Shown piece by piece: positions 34,580 to 45,245 of a stretch of DNA of 64,000 bases (positions are counted from its first letter, which is position 1; the number at the start of each line of letters is the position of its first letter). The DNA comes from Kiritimatiellia bacterium (GTDB taxonomy: Bacteria; Verrucomicrobiota; Kiritimatiellia; RFP12; UBA1067): contig JAQUCE010000010.1 of assembly GCA_028686345.1 (NCBI GenBank), positions 1-64,000 of the forward strand. The letters run 5' to 3'. The notes beneath the pieces were generated by a model, which was not told the origin of the DNA, searched no databases, and worked only from the letters and a program-made list of their open reading frames with translations. The position numbers were made by a program, and so were the translations under genes.

Positions 34580-35026
34580 GTGAAGATTTGTCAATCAACT
34601 GTACCAAAGGCGGTTTTGCTCGCTCTTGCCGGCGGCCTCTGGATGTGCGTCAGTGCCATGCTCCTGTCACTGGCCGGAGGGTGGTTGCGCGAGTGCTCCG
34701 TCAGTGAGCGATTTGTTTTCTGTGGCGCGGGCGTGACCGTGGCGCTGTTGATCTATCACCTTGCCTTTGTCAGGATTGTTGAAAAAAATTTGAAAAGAAT
34801 CCTTGTTGGTGAAAATCAGCGCTGCCTCTTTTCCTTCATGCCATGGAGCAGCTATCTGGTGATACCCGTCATGATCACACTGGGGGTTGTTTTGCGGCAT
34901 TCATCCCTGCCCAAACGATATTTGGCCTCGCTGTATATCGGTGTTGGCTTGGCACTGCTGTGGTCGAGTATGCGGTACCTGAGAGTCTTTATCAGAGAAC
35001 ACCGCGGAACAGCGCGGAGGGGTTAA
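34580..35026 (+). CDS. hypothetical membrane protein
   Basis: Several hydrophobic stretches; no recognised family. Confidence 0.5.
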   Translation: MKICQSTVPKAVLLALAGGLWMCVSAMLLSLAGGWLRECSVSERFVFCGAGVTVALLIYHLAFVRIVEKNLKRILVGENQRCLFSFMPWSSYLVIPVMITLGVVLRHSSLPKRYLASLYIGVGLALLWSSMRYLRVFIREHRGTARRG

Positions 35027-35131
35027 GCGCATTGAAAGTGATAATAAGTGGTCTCTGCTTGCAGATGAAATTTTTAGTCAAGTTGGAGCTGTTTTAAACA
35101 CAGCTGCCAGCGCCAAGAAAGGTTTGACGAG

Positions 35132-35461
35132 ATGAATTTTCATTTATATCAGGGAAATTCTTTGGAAGCCCTTGCAATCCAATTGGCAACGCTCCTGAAA
35201 ACCAATCCAGCGGCTGCAGGTGCGCCCGACCCTTTTGCAGCCGAGACAATTGTTATCCCCAACCAAGGTCTGGCCCGCTGGCTCAGCTTGAAGATTGCCG
35301 AAACCAATGACCTCTGTCCAGCCATTGATTTTCCCTGCCCCGGCGCGTTCCTTTACCGCTATGTCTTCAACCCCATGGTGGATGGCACCGAGCCTGTAAC
35401 CGCTGAGGAGGCTGACCTCCCTTTCGCGCCAGCCACAGTGCAATGGCACCTGTTGAAATAG
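35132..35461 (+). pseudogene. N-terminal remnant of recC (exodeoxyribonuclease V gamma chain)
   Basis: MNFHLYQGNSLEALAIQLATLLKTNPAAAGAPDPFAAETIVIPNQGLARWLSLKIAETNDLCPAIDFPCPGAFLYRYVF is RecC N-terminus-like; ORF ends after ~109 aa. Confidence 0.8.
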
Positions 35462-35714
35462 TCACCAAGCACAATGAAGCCAAGTTGCTGCAGCAACAGC
35501 TGCGGCCTCACCTGCCGCACTGGCTATCTCAAAACAGCATGACAAAGAGGCGCTCTCCCCCTCCGAATTCATTACCGTAAAAATGGAGGCTGGCTCTGAG
35601 TCACCCTTTGGCGCAGCTGAAACGATCACCACAACTAAACTTTCACAGGAGGAACTCGGCGCCCAAAAACCGAAATTCAACTACAGCGCAGGCGGCGAAA
35701 AACCGACCCTTGAC

Positions 35715-36997
35715 GAGCCTTTGGAGCCACTGAACTTCCCTCTGACCTGCTAACTCAGCTTGGCAGCGATGCCTGTGCTGTTTCCAGAGTAGGCGATGGA
35801 GCTTTCAAGCCGCTGATATTGGAGCGAGACCGGATCTACCTGCAACGATACTGGGTCTATGAAAACCAGTGCGCCGAGCAACTGCGTATGCGAGCCGGGA
35901 TTGCGCCGGGAGCCACGCTGGACAGGGCCGCGATCCGCAGCTGCACCAAGCTTGATCTGGACCATGATCAGATCACGGCAATCCAGAGGGCGTTCGCCAA
36001 CCGCCTCTGCATCATCACCGACAGCCCAGGCACAGGCAAGACTACCGTTGTCAGCGTGGTGCTGACCGCCCTGCTGAAGCAGAACCCAAACATGGCCATC
36101 CACCTTTGCGCCCCGACTGGCAAGGCGCAGGCACGGCTCAAAGAGGCCATGCAGGAGCAGATTAAAGGCTCTCTCAAGCTTGCGGATGATGACGATCTGC
36201 GCACTAAATTGGAAAAACTGGAAACCTCAACAATCCACCGCTTACTCAAATTCAACCCCGGCTCGCGTCAATTCACCTATCATGCGGGCAACCCTATCAT
36301 AGCCGACCTTCTGATTGTAGATGAAGTCTCGATGGTTGCGCTGCCGCTCATGGTCAAGCTGCTGTCAGCTTTGCCCGACACCTACGCGGCCTGCGAACAG
36401 AAACTGACAAGTTATCTGGAGGGGCACTCCTTCCGCAATTATCTGGCCGCCACGCATGCAGAGGCGGCCCACACACATTTCGACACCTTCCGCATCCTTT
36501 GCGCAACACGGCAAGGGCCTTGCGGCGTTGAGCATATCAATCAATGTGTGCATAATTTACTCAACATTAAAACCTATGGGCATGGACATCCAATTATGGT
36601 GACTGTCAATGATTACACCCATCGGCTCTTCAACGGAGATAGTGGCATCTGCCTGCGCGATCAGGAGACAGACTCTGTCAAGGTCTGGTTCTCCGACTAT
36701 GAGAGCCCCGATGAATACCGCTCCTTCAGCATTGGTGAGCTGCCTGCGCACACCCCGGTCTTTGCTATGACCGTGCACAAGGCTCAGGGTTCGGGGTTCG
36801 ACGAAGTACTGTTACTACTGCCGCCGCAGGAGAATCGAGTTCTCACCCGCGAACTGATCTACACCGGCGTGACCCGTGCCAAGAAAAAATGCACCCTCTG
36901 GGCAAACAAATCTATCTTTGCCGGTGCCATAGCCCGCCCCACTATCCGCATGTCGGCGCTCCCGGGGACGTGCGCGTTAGCGAATCTAGTCGCCTAA
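35715..36997 (+). pseudogene. recD remnant (exodeoxyribonuclease V alpha chain) with internal deletions
   Basis: LPSDLLTQLGSDACAVSRVG...PLILERDRIYLQRYWVYE; DHDQITAIQRAFANRLCIITDSPGTGKTTVVSVVL; LLIVDEVSMVALPLMVKLLSALPD then jump to YAACEQKLTSYLEG; FAMTVHKAQGSGFDEVLLLLP...LTRELIYTGVTRAKKK. Confidence 0.8.
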
Positions 36998-37007
36998 GCA
37001 ACTAAGA

Positions 37008-37050
37008 ATAATTCGGCTACGCCGAATTATATGATTCCGCCACGCGGAAT
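37008..37050. terminator. two adjacent perfect stem-loops (ATAATTCGGC-TAC-GCCGAATTAT; ATTCCGC-CAC-GCGGAAT)
   Basis: Read directly; downstream of the recD remnant. Confidence 0.5.
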
Positions 37051-37172
37051 AGCGCTGTAGGAGTTTAAGTTTTCAGCCTGGACGAAGACCTACCGCACAT
37101 CACACAAACCCTTTTGGCGTGCCTTTAACGAATTTTTTTGACAGGGGCGCGTTTTTTTGCGATAAGGATTCC

Positions 37173-38519
37173 ATGACCTCATCGCCTTTGTATCTCGGTT
37201 CTGTGGTGGTTGCCGCAGTATTTGTTCTGCTCGCTCTGATTATCAAGTGGAAGATGCAGCCTTTCATCGCCCTGCTGCTGGTGAGCATGGTGACTGCGCT
37301 GGCAGCAGGCATGCCGCCGGCAACGGTGATGCAGTGTATGGAAAGGGGGATGGGCGGCACACTGGGATTCATCGCGGTTGTGGTTGGATTGGGGGCCATG
37401 TTCGGTCAACTGCTGGAGATCTCCGGCGGCGCGGAGCGGCTGACCCTCTCTCTGCTGCGGGTCTTTGGTCAGAGGCGGGCCACCTGGGCCATGACACTGG
37501 CGGGCTTTCTGGTGGCAATACCGGTCTTCTTTGATGTGGGCTTTATTATTCTGGTGCCGCTGGTCTACTCGCTCTCACGCGAGACCAAAAAATCGCTGCT
37601 CCACTACGGCATTCCTCTGCTGGCGGGCCTGGCTGTGACCCATGCCTTTGTGCCTCCGACACCCGGGCCGATTGCAGTCGCGCAACTGGTGGGAGCTGAT
37701 CTGGGGCGGGTGATCCTGTTTGGTATCATTATCGGGTTGCCCTGCGCCATTCTCGCCGGTCCGGTTTTTGCGCCCTGGATTGCGCGGCGCATCCATGCCA
37801 CGATCCCGGATTATATGGAGAGCGATGATTCCCGCGCAAGCTGGCAGGAGCAAGAGCTGCCAGGTTTCGGCTTGGTCTTCGGCCTGGTGCTGCTACCGCT
37901 CTTTTTGATTGTGCTCAACACTGTTTCAACTGCACTGCTGCCTGCGGAAAGCCAAGCCCGCCTGGTTTTTGCCTTTATCGGCCACCCATTCTTTGCGTTG
38001 ACGGCTGCCACGCTGCTGGCATTCAGACTGCTGGGCACCTGTCGCGGCCTGACCCGCGAAAAGGTGAATGAGGTGGCCACATCAGCGCTGGCGCCGGCTG
38101 GCATCATCATCCTGGTGACAGGAGCGGGCGGTGTTTTCAAACAAGTGCTGATCGACAGCGGTGCGGGCGAGGCATTGGCGCAGGGGCTTGCGGGAACCGG
38201 GCTCCATCCAGTGTGGGCTGCCTTCCTGATTGCTCTGGTGGTACGCACAGTTGCGGGCTCCGCCACCGTGGCAATGCTGACAGCCGGCGGGATCATTGCC
38301 CCTCTGCTGGCACAGACAGAGGTTGAGCCCGCCCTGCTGGTCATTGCTATCGCCTCAGGGGCCACGGCTGTTTCGCATGTGAACGACAGCGGCTTCTGGC
38401 TGGTCAACCGCTACTTTGGGCTGACCACCAAGCAGACACTCCAATCCTGGACTGTCATGGAATCAATTATCGGAGTCACCGGCGCCACGCTGGCATGGCT
38501 AATCAGCATGGTGATGTGA
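37173..38519 (+). CDS. GntP-family gluconate:H+ symporter-like permease
   Basis: GFIAVVVGLGAMFGQLLEISGGAERLTLSLLRVFGQRRATWAMTLAGFLVAIPVFFDVGFIILVPLVYSLSRETKKSLLHYGIPLLAGLAVTHAFVPPTPGPIAVAQLVGADLGRVILFG. Confidence 0.95.
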   Translation: MTSSPLYLGSVVVAAVFVLLALIIKWKMQPFIALLLVSMVTALAAGMPPATVMQCMERGMGGTLGFIAVVVGLGAMFGQLLEISGGAERLTLSLLRVFGQRRATWAMTLAGFLVAIPVFFDVGFIILVPLVYSLSRETKKSLLHYGIPLLAGLAVTHAFVPPTPGPIAVAQLVGADLGRVILFGIIIGLPCAILAGPVFAPWIARRIHATIPDYMESDDSRASWQEQELPGFGLVFGLVLLPLFLIVLNTVSTALLPAESQARLVFAFIGHPFFALTAATLLAFRLLGTCRGLTREKVNEVATSALAPAGIIILVTGAGGVFKQVLIDSGAGEALAQGLAGTGLHPVWAAFLIALVVRTVAGSATVAMLTAGGIIAPLLAQTEVEPALLVIAIASGATAVSHVNDSGFWLVNRYFGLTTKQTLQSWTVMESIIGVTGATLAWLISMVM

Positions 38520-38599
38520 GGCAGCAGGCTCTTAATCACAAACTTCTGCATGATAGCGACGACCTCCCTCACATACATAAACTCTTTCGGTTGCGGCGA

Positions 38600-38705
38600 C
38601 GATGCTGGTTGACGATTTTCAAGGGCGGGGTTTTCAATCGTCGGCCAACATCGTCGCACAACATCGTCAACCGATGCCGCTCTGCGAGCGGCATACTGCA
38701 ACAGG
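38600..38705. repeat. R2 repeat, copy 3
   Basis: GATGCTGGTTGACGATT (38601-38617) / AATCGTCGGCCAACATC (38636-38652) plus CCGATGCCGCTCTGCGAGCGGCAT. Confidence 0.85.
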
Positions 38706-38727
38706 CTCTTGAAAGGCGCTCCCCGGG

Positions 38728-38895
38728 GTGTAGGGTTGCTTCTCAGAAGCAATTGGCTGCCGCCGGGCGATTGTTCGTCAAAGGCGCGCCTCGGGGTTTC
38801 ATAATCTTTGTTTGGCTCTGAGAGCCAACACTACAGTTTCAACTTGGATGAAGCTTGCATGTCACACGGCAGGCGCAAGTGCGCGAATGCGCTCG
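38728..38895 (-). repeat. R3 repeat, copy 2
   Basis: Contains GGGTTGCTTCTCAGAAGCAATTGG...TTCGTCAAAGGCGCGCC...TTTGGCTCTGAGAGCCAACACTACAGTTTCAACTTG. Confidence 0.75.
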
Positions 38896-38951
38896 AGAGA
38901 CAACTTTTTGGAAAGAACAATTAATTGTTTTTTCCAGTCGCCTAAGCGACT
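38894..38951 (-). repeat. R1 palindromic repeat, copy 2
   Basis: CGAGAGACAACTTTTTGGAAAGAACAATTAATTGTTTTTTCCAGTCGCCTAAGCGACT. Confidence 0.92.
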
Positions 38952-38997
38952 AAGTTTTTCACGTCTATGTTCAGTGGTTTGCTATGGGGTGCTGGTG

Positions 38998-41900
38998 CTA
39001 GCGCACAATGAAAAGCATACCGATTGCGCCTACGCTGAGATCACCCTCGCCGGTTATCCATTCAGAGTTGAAGGCATTATAGTAGCCGGATTTCATCTTT
39101 TGCCCATCGACATAGAGACTCCCCGCTGCCTGCCTGGCGGCCCCAGCGTCGTTAACTTTGAGCATTGCGCCATTATTGATGCGGATGATCGTCGACTTAT
39201 CCGTTGCAAGGCCTGAGATATCTGTGAGCCCGTTGTTCGCCGTCAGCCGGGAGAATGCTTCACCTTGCATGATCAACACGCCAGGGCCATCTTTGGTCAT
39301 GGAATAGGTTCCGGTGATGGAAGCGAGATAATTGGTTGTCGAAGCACCGACATCCACCGCATTGGCACCGGCAAGCATGGTTTCTGCAAACTTCAATTGT
39401 CCGCCATTAGATGAGCTCAGCTGGAGTTTGGCATCAATCCCGAAGGTACCGGTTGTAATGAGAAAAGGCGCGCCAGCCGAATCGGGCGTATCAAGCATGA
39501 CCGTTTGTGCGGTTGCAGCAGGGAGCTGCAGCTCCTGCAAGACCAGGCGCTCATCCATGACCGGCTCTGACCGGTCATAGGAGATACTCCAGTTGCTGAC
39601 CCAGAGATCAGCAGTTTCTCCGCCAGTCGCGCTCGTCATGGAGGGGTGCGCGTAGTTGCTCTGCGCCTGTGCAGGGATATCAACATCTGTGAAGGTGTAG
39701 GTTCCGGTGATGGTTGAATCAGCGAGATCAGTCATTATCACAGTGACGGTTTTGGTGGCGTAGTTATATCTCACAATGGTGTCAATCGAGCGGTTCCGCA
39801 GTTCAATACAGCTCTGAGCAGAGCCCGCTGTGCTGCCGTTGATTCCGAGACTCAGCCGGCATTCATTATAGATGGAAAACATTATCGCCACGCTCTTGCT
39901 GATGCCATAGGTTGTACCCCGATACCCCAGTGATCCTCCCAAGTCACCGATTGCAAGCGGACCACGCGGATCATTGTGGAATACGAGTGCCCACCCATCA
40001 GCGACGGCGTTAGCAGAGGTGACGCGAAATCCCACAGTAAAATCTTTCGCGACATTGACGCGGCGTTTGCAGGCGATAGCTCCCTTGTAGCTCGCCGTTG
40101 TTCTGCAGATTTTAACACGGCTGTAGGGATCAAAGGTGTTATCTTCCGCGTATCCGATCCACTCTGTACGATTGGCCAGGAAACTGAGCGGTTCGTCGTT
40201 GATCCGCCGCAGCATCAACCCGCCATCGCTCAGACGGATCGTCGAGTTGGTGGGATAATAGTCCAGATCGCCCAGCAGCGCCAAAGGCGCATTGCCCTGC
40301 TTTGTGAGAATTCCGCTGCCATCGTAGCGGTCAAATGCCAGATACGGCGCGCTGTCAATTGGCGGGTGCGCATCAGCTCCTTCTTCAAAAGTAAAGGAGG
40401 TGATTAAGTTTTCAGCCCACGACCCGCCCACACGTCCGCTAAAACCAACGTAAGCCTTTCCATCGGCGGCTGTTGTCAGGTGTTGAGGCTCCACCCCGGT
40501 TACATACCGTTCCAAGACATTCTCGCCCTGCACGGTGCGGACAGTCACCGTCTTTGCGGCAGGGTTATACGAGAGCGTCATGAGCGCGGTTTTGGATGTC
40601 GTGTTGTTGAAAACAAGCGGTGTAAACGGGTTAGCAAGCGCTGTTACCAGATTTGCAGGCTGGCGTTCGATCTCGAGTTTTCTGTTGTTCTTATAGTAGT
40701 TCCAGCGTGTTGACCAGATGCCGCCGTCGGTGACACTCCACGCCGAATTGTAAGTCTTTGCGCCTTGATTTTTAACAGAGAAGCTTAAGTCAAGGCCGAC
40801 ATTCTGCAAGGTGAAGGTCACCCAGTCTGCGGGATCGGTCGATGTTATGCCAATGTCAAAACTGAAGGTTGCCTTCCAGGCATTTGTCACACTCAGGCGT
40901 TCCTTCAGAAAGGCGGCGCCATTACGGTCGCCAGCGGGATAAGAGAGGCGTAGCGCTCCGTTGGGACGCCACTCCGCGTTCCCGTTCAGTTGCCATGCCG
41001 ATTGAGTCGGCACCAGATCAGGGGCGACATCCTCGTAGGCAGGCAGCTCGCTGGAGGAGCTGACTGTAATCGAAGAATCGGTTTCATACGAGAGGGTTGC
41101 CAGACCGAAGCCCTTCTGCGTGGTCGTGCCATTGACCTGTACACGGATATTCCCGTTGGCGGCAGCAACCAAAGTTCCGCTGTATTGACCATAGAACTGA
41201 TGCGAAGCTTTGGTGGAGCCATTATCGAAGACAAAATCATTAATCAGCAGGTGTGCGGTGCTTCCGCCAGTGCCCGCTGTTATACCAACATACGCCCTGG
41301 ATGTTTTGGTGATGTCAGCCAAGTTGACCCCGCTCTTGGTGAAGCTCTCCTTGCGTCCGTCGGCGCGCTTGAGTGTGATTGTAATGGCATTGCTGCCATC
41401 GTAACTCAACGTAATATAGGTTTTCATCGGCATCCCGTCACGCAGCGACATGCTATAAAGGGTTCCGAGCTCTGTAAACTCACCGCCAACACCATCCCCT
41501 CTGCCAAACTTAACTTTGGTAGGCCGGCTGTAGAAATCAAATCCGATTGCGATGGAGTTTGTCAGACCAGTTGCCCCTGCATACCCCAGCTGATGACCGG
41601 ATGCTCCGAGGGCCGTTATGCCGCGTGCATCATTGTGTATGACAAAGGCGAAGCCATCGGCGACAATGGCGCTTCCCATCAAGGTGAAGGAGGCTGTCCA
41701 GGCATTCGTAATCGACTGCTTCTCTTTTAGCATCACACCGCCGGTTTGACTGCCAGCCGTCGTGACGATTTGCATCCAGCCGTCACTCCGAGCAAGCGAT
41801 GCGCCGGCGCCTATACTTTGAAAGCTAGTTTTAGGCCACGAAAGTCCGAAGGGAAAGAGGGCAAGAGAGCCGGCAACCGTGGGTTGTTCGATCCGCTTAT

Positions 41901-44900
41901 TGTGAAAGACACTGCCATAGGCTGTTTCAAGCAAACCGCCGTTCATCGTAATGCTTGAGAGCGGCGTGGCGCTGGGTGCATATGCGTTATAGACCGGCCC
42001 GTAGAGATAAAGCGAGCCAGCGTTTATATTCACATCAATTGCAGCTGGACGGATGCCGAGCAGACCTGGCCCCTTTTTTGTGAAGATCGTGTCAGTTGCA
42101 GTCACTGGAACAAGGACGGCATCTAAACTCGCCCAATAGTCATTACTCGCACACATGCCATCCGGCCCAACATTGATCTGCGGCATTTTATGGAACCACT
42201 GCTGGATGCTGTTGATCCTGCGCGTGGTCAGGGTCGCGCCGTCAAACTCTACGTAGCCCTGGTTGAAATCATTCAGGTTGGCTGTGTCGTTGATGGTGTT
42301 ATTGCCTGTACTCTCGGTTTCCAGGGAGGAGTTGCCGCTCAAAATCAGCTTGCCCGCACGGTGAACAGAGAGGTTGTTCGCGCGTAGAATGCTGTTTGTC
42401 ACGGTAAACAGTGCCTGGCCCCCAGGTGTCTTGGCAATCAAAATGCCATCGCCACCCAAAGCCTGATTGTTTTCCATAACACTGTTGTTTGACATGTTCA
42501 CGATGGAGTAGCCGCCCTTATCTTCGTTGATCAGCGCGGAGTAATTCATGCTCATATACCCATTGTCGATCGTCAGCTTAGGCGTTCCATAGTAGTTGAG
42601 CTGCCCGTCAGCATAAGATAATACAACTCCGTGATCTGTCGTAAACCTGCCACCGTTGATAATAACGAGCTCCGGACTCTGAGGCGCTGTTGTCGTGCCG
42701 GTGCCGCGCCCGACGGTAGTCCAGTTTCCTCCGACAACATTGACTGTGCTGCCATCGACAATCATCTTCGGCGAGCCAGGGTACTTTGTTCCAATGTAAA
42801 CATTCGCCCCCGAGCGAATCGTACTAACCTGGCCGGCTCCGCCATTGAACAGGAGTATGCCGTCTTCTACAACAAAGCTTCCATAGGATACTCCTTGATC
42901 CACTGTTCCGTCAGCTGTATAGCCAGGGGTTGTGCCGCCTGCCACCCCTCTTCCATTGAGAGTCTGAGCTTGATCATAGATCAGCTCAACCCTCCCTGAC
43001 CCGCGCTTAATAACAGGCCTGTATTCGGGAATATCGATCTTTCCCGAGATGGTCAAGGTTGCTGCGGCATCCGTCACATCGATAATTCCATAACGGCTGT
43101 GTTCTGCGGATGAGGTGATGCCCTTTGAAATCTCAGCATCCTCTGAACCGGTATAGCGCAGGGAGCCTTCGCCAAGCAGCACAGTGCTGCTGGCGCCCAG
43201 CGCCGCAACCCGGTCAAACTCGATTGTCCCATAGCTGTTGGTCAACGGCCCGGTAAAGGTGTTGTTGCCCGTCAACCGAGTTGTACCGCCAACATGGGTT
43301 ATGCCGCCACTGCCCGAGATATCCCCTGCAAGCACCAGTGAGTGTCCACTCTTTGATCGCGTAGTTGTCCGCCCTTCAAGCGCTAAAGGCGCACTCACGG
43401 TGTTAGTGTATGCCAACGAGCGAAGCACGCCCCCGGAGGCTAACGTGACCTCGTTTCCTGAAATCCGGGTAACAGCATCACCGAGCAGTATTGACTGCAC
43501 CACCAAACCTGTCAGATCATTGGTGACAGCCTCGCCGCCGTCGCTGAAATCAGCCGTCTTATCCGCGCCATCAGGAATGGTGCCACTCCAGTTCCCGGCT
43601 TCACTCCAGTTACCGCCGCCAGGACCATGCCACACGCTGGATGTTCCCGGCAGATAATCGCTCACCTCTGATTTAAAGATATCGTAAATATCAGCCGCGC
43701 TTTTAGCGCCTGTGGTTACACGCAACTGGCCCACATAGCCCTTAAACGGAGATAGGAACCCGGTGTTCTCCCCGGCTAATTTGGTCGCGCCGAGCACAGC
43801 AAGTGTATCTGAACTGATATTGAGATACGAGAGATACTGCTCGTTCACCTTTACGCCATTGACATAGACGCGCTCAACGCGGCTTGCGTCGCGGGTAAAC
43901 ACAAGATGCTGCCACTGCTCTGGTGGCGGTACAAAAGGCCCCCATCTTAAATTGCCTGTATGATGCTCCAGGGCATTGCCAAGCGTTGCGTCATAACGAA
44001 ATTCCATCAGCGAATTCTGAATGCCTGTCCTGCGGGTCCAGCTGAAATAATCAGCGGTATTCGTAAGGCTTGTCCGCAACACCCAGCTCTCAACCGTCCA
44101 CGTTGTGTTCGGACCAGTCAGTGAATCAGGAATCGTCATGTCGCCCGCCATTACGGTGTTCGATGTGCCATCAAAGTAAAACGCCGGCGCACCCTGATAA
44201 TTTTCAACATATTTCGTGCCCGCACCACTTGCCCAGTTGGTGAAAACACCACCCAGCGTGCCTTGGTTGGCGAGGGAGGTCATCGCGAAACCATCCGCAA
44301 CGCCGGTCACGTCAGCGGCTCTGACCTCCACCAGCTTTGTGCCAGCTGTCGCGACGCTATGATACTGAGCGTGCTCCTCTTGATAATTCGAGATCACCTG
44401 CTCCGCTGTTAATGTTCCGGAGTGAACACGCACCGCGCCAAGATAACCGTTAAACGCAATGTTGTCAAAATCGCTCCCTGCCGTGTTCAGCGTGGAACCA
44501 AGAACCATGCTGCCGCCGCCGTCAATATTCAGATTGCTGCAATCCATGGTGTTCACCAGATAACCATCGCAATAGACGCGCTGGAGCTTATCGGTGCCAC
44601 GCGTGATCGCAACATGATGCCACATGGCGCCGGACGGCTTGGTTCCCCAGGGAAAATTAAATCCACTCCCATAATGCTCCACGCAGTTTCCATCGCTCCC
44701 GTATCGAAACTCAATCAGCACACCCGACGCGCTGCGGCGCTTGGTCCAAGCCATATATTCGTAGCTGCCGGAGCTGAGGTTCGGCTGCATGATCCACACC
44801 TCCATGGACCACACCCCGTTTTGACCTGCAAAACCCGCGGGTGTGCTCGGGCCCACCAGCGCACTGTTGACTGTGCCGTCAAAATAGATTGCCTGCGCTC

Positions 44901-45126
44901 CTTCGACATTGGCCTGGTAAATGGCATTTGTCAGTGTTTTGCCGGCCATGGTGGAAAAATGGCCGAACGATTCATTTCGGTTCGTCCACCTCCCCACTTG
45001 CCCGCCATCACCAAGTGCTGCCATGTCCCGGGCCTGCAAATCCACATAAAGAGTTCCAGCGGATTCAATAGCATGACCTGCACTTACCAACCACGCGCTA
45101 ACCAACACAGCACATAACTTTTTCAT
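38998..45126 (-). CDS. giant secreted protein: two LamG-like domains, beta-strand-repeat passenger and L-type-lectin-like domains
   Basis: Signal MKKLCAVLVSAWLVSAGHA; LamG-like GQNGVWSMEVWIMQPNLSSGSYEYMAWTKRR and TTWTVESWVLRTSL; LRYTGSEDAEISKGITSS; lectin-like IVADGFAFVIHNDARGITALGASGHQLGYAGATGLTNSIAIGFDFYS and AVADGWALVFHNDPRGPLAIGDLGGSLGYRG. Confidence 0.85.
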   Translation of the reverse strand: MKKLCAVLVSAWLVSAGHAIESAGTLYVDLQARDMAALGDGGQVGRWTNRNESFGHFSTMAGKTLTNAIYQANVEGAQAIYFDGTVNSALVGPSTPAGFAGQNGVWSMEVWIMQPNLSSGSYEYMAWTKRRSASGVLIEFRYGSDGNCVEHYGSGFNFPWGTKPSGAMWHHVAITRGTDKLQRVYCDGYLVNTMDCSNLNIDGGGSMVLGSTLNTAGSDFDNIAFNGYLGAVRVHSGTLTAEQVISNYQEEHAQYHSVATAGTKLVEVRAADVTGVADGFAMTSLANQGTLGGVFTNWASGAGTKYVENYQGAPAFYFDGTSNTVMAGDMTIPDSLTGPNTTWTVESWVLRTSLTNTADYFSWTRRTGIQNSLMEFRYDATLGNALEHHTGNLRWGPFVPPPEQWQHLVFTRDASRVERVYVNGVKVNEQYLSYLNISSDTLAVLGATKLAGENTGFLSPFKGYVGQLRVTTGAKSAADIYDIFKSEVSDYLPGTSSVWHGPGGGNWSEAGNWSGTIPDGADKTADFSDGGEAVTNDLTGLVVQSILLGDAVTRISGNEVTLASGGVLRSLAYTNTVSAPLALEGRTTTRSKSGHSLVLAGDISGSGGITHVGGTTRLTGNNTFTGPLTNSYGTIEFDRVAALGASSTVLLGEGSLRYTGSEDAEISKGITSSAEHSRYGIIDVTDAAATLTISGKIDIPEYRPVIKRGSGRVELIYDQAQTLNGRGVAGGTTPGYTADGTVDQGVSYGSFVVEDGILLFNGGAGQVSTIRSGANVYIGTKYPGSPKMIVDGSTVNVVGGNWTTVGRGTGTTTAPQSPELVIINGGRFTTDHGVVLSYADGQLNYYGTPKLTIDNGYMSMNYSALINEDKGGYSIVNMSNNSVMENNQALGGDGILIAKTPGGQALFTVTNSILRANNLSVHRAGKLILSGNSSLETESTGNNTINDTANLNDFNQGYVEFDGATLTTRRINSIQQWFHKMPQINVGPDGMCASNDYWASLDAVLVPVTATDTIFTKKGPGLLGIRPAAIDVNINAGSLYLYGPVYNAYAPSATPLSSITMNGGLLETAYGSVFHNKRIEQPTVAGSLALFPFGLSWPKTSFQSIGAGASLARSDGWMQIVTTAGSQTGGVMLKEKQSITNAWTASFTLMGSAIVADGFAFVIHNDARGITALGASGHQLGYAGATGLTNSIAIGFDFYSRPTKVKFGRGDGVGGEFTELGTLYSMSLRDGMPMKTYITLSYDGSNAITITLKRADGRKESFTKSGVNLADITKTSRAYVGITAGTGGSTAHLLINDFVFDNGSTKASHQFYGQYSGTLVAAANGNIRVQVNGTTTQKGFGLATLSYETDSSITVSSSSELPAYEDVAPDLVPTQSAWQLNGNAEWRPNGALRLSYPAGDRNGAAFLKERLSVTNAWKATFSFDIGITSTDPADWVTFTLQNVGLDLSFSVKNQGAKTYNSAWSVTDGGIWSTRWNYYKNNRKLEIERQPANLVTALANPFTPLVFNNTTSKTALMTLSYNPAAKTVTVRTVQGENVLERYVTGVEPQHLTTAADGKAYVGFSGRVGGSWAENLITSFTFEEGADAHPPIDSAPYLAFDRYDGSGILTKQGNAPLALLGDLDYYPTNSTIRLSDGGLMLRRINDEPLSFLANRTEWIGYAEDNTFDPYSRVKICRTTASYKGAIACKRRVNVAKDFTVGFRVTSANAVADGWALVFHNDPRGPLAIGDLGGSLGYRGTTYGISKSVAIMFSIYNECRLSLGINGSTAGSAQSCIELRNRSIDTIVRYNYATKTVTVIMTDLADSTITGTYTFTDVDIPAQAQSNYAHPSMTSATGGETADLWVSNWSISYDRSEPVMDERLVLQELQLPAATAQTVMLDTPDSAGAPFLITTGTFGIDAKLQLSSSNGGQLKFAETMLAGANAVDVGASTTNYLASITGTYSMTKDGPGVLIMQGEAFSRLTANNGLTDISGLATDKSTIIRINNGAMLKVNDAGAARQAAGSLYVDGQKMKSGYYNAFNSEWITGEGDLSVGAIGMLFIVR

Positions 45127-45245
45127 AGCATCTACCCTTGTTTGTCTGTAACTGTTCACGTTTTACGAGCAGGAGCCCTGGAACCCGCCTGTTGTGCACG
45201 AATTCGTAAAGGAGCTGCCGTACTCCAAAAGTATACATAACACCA

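Noticed and set aside
44422-45117. 231-aa plus-strand ORF (and 40990-41730)
   Set aside because: Antisense shadows of the giant adhesin gene.
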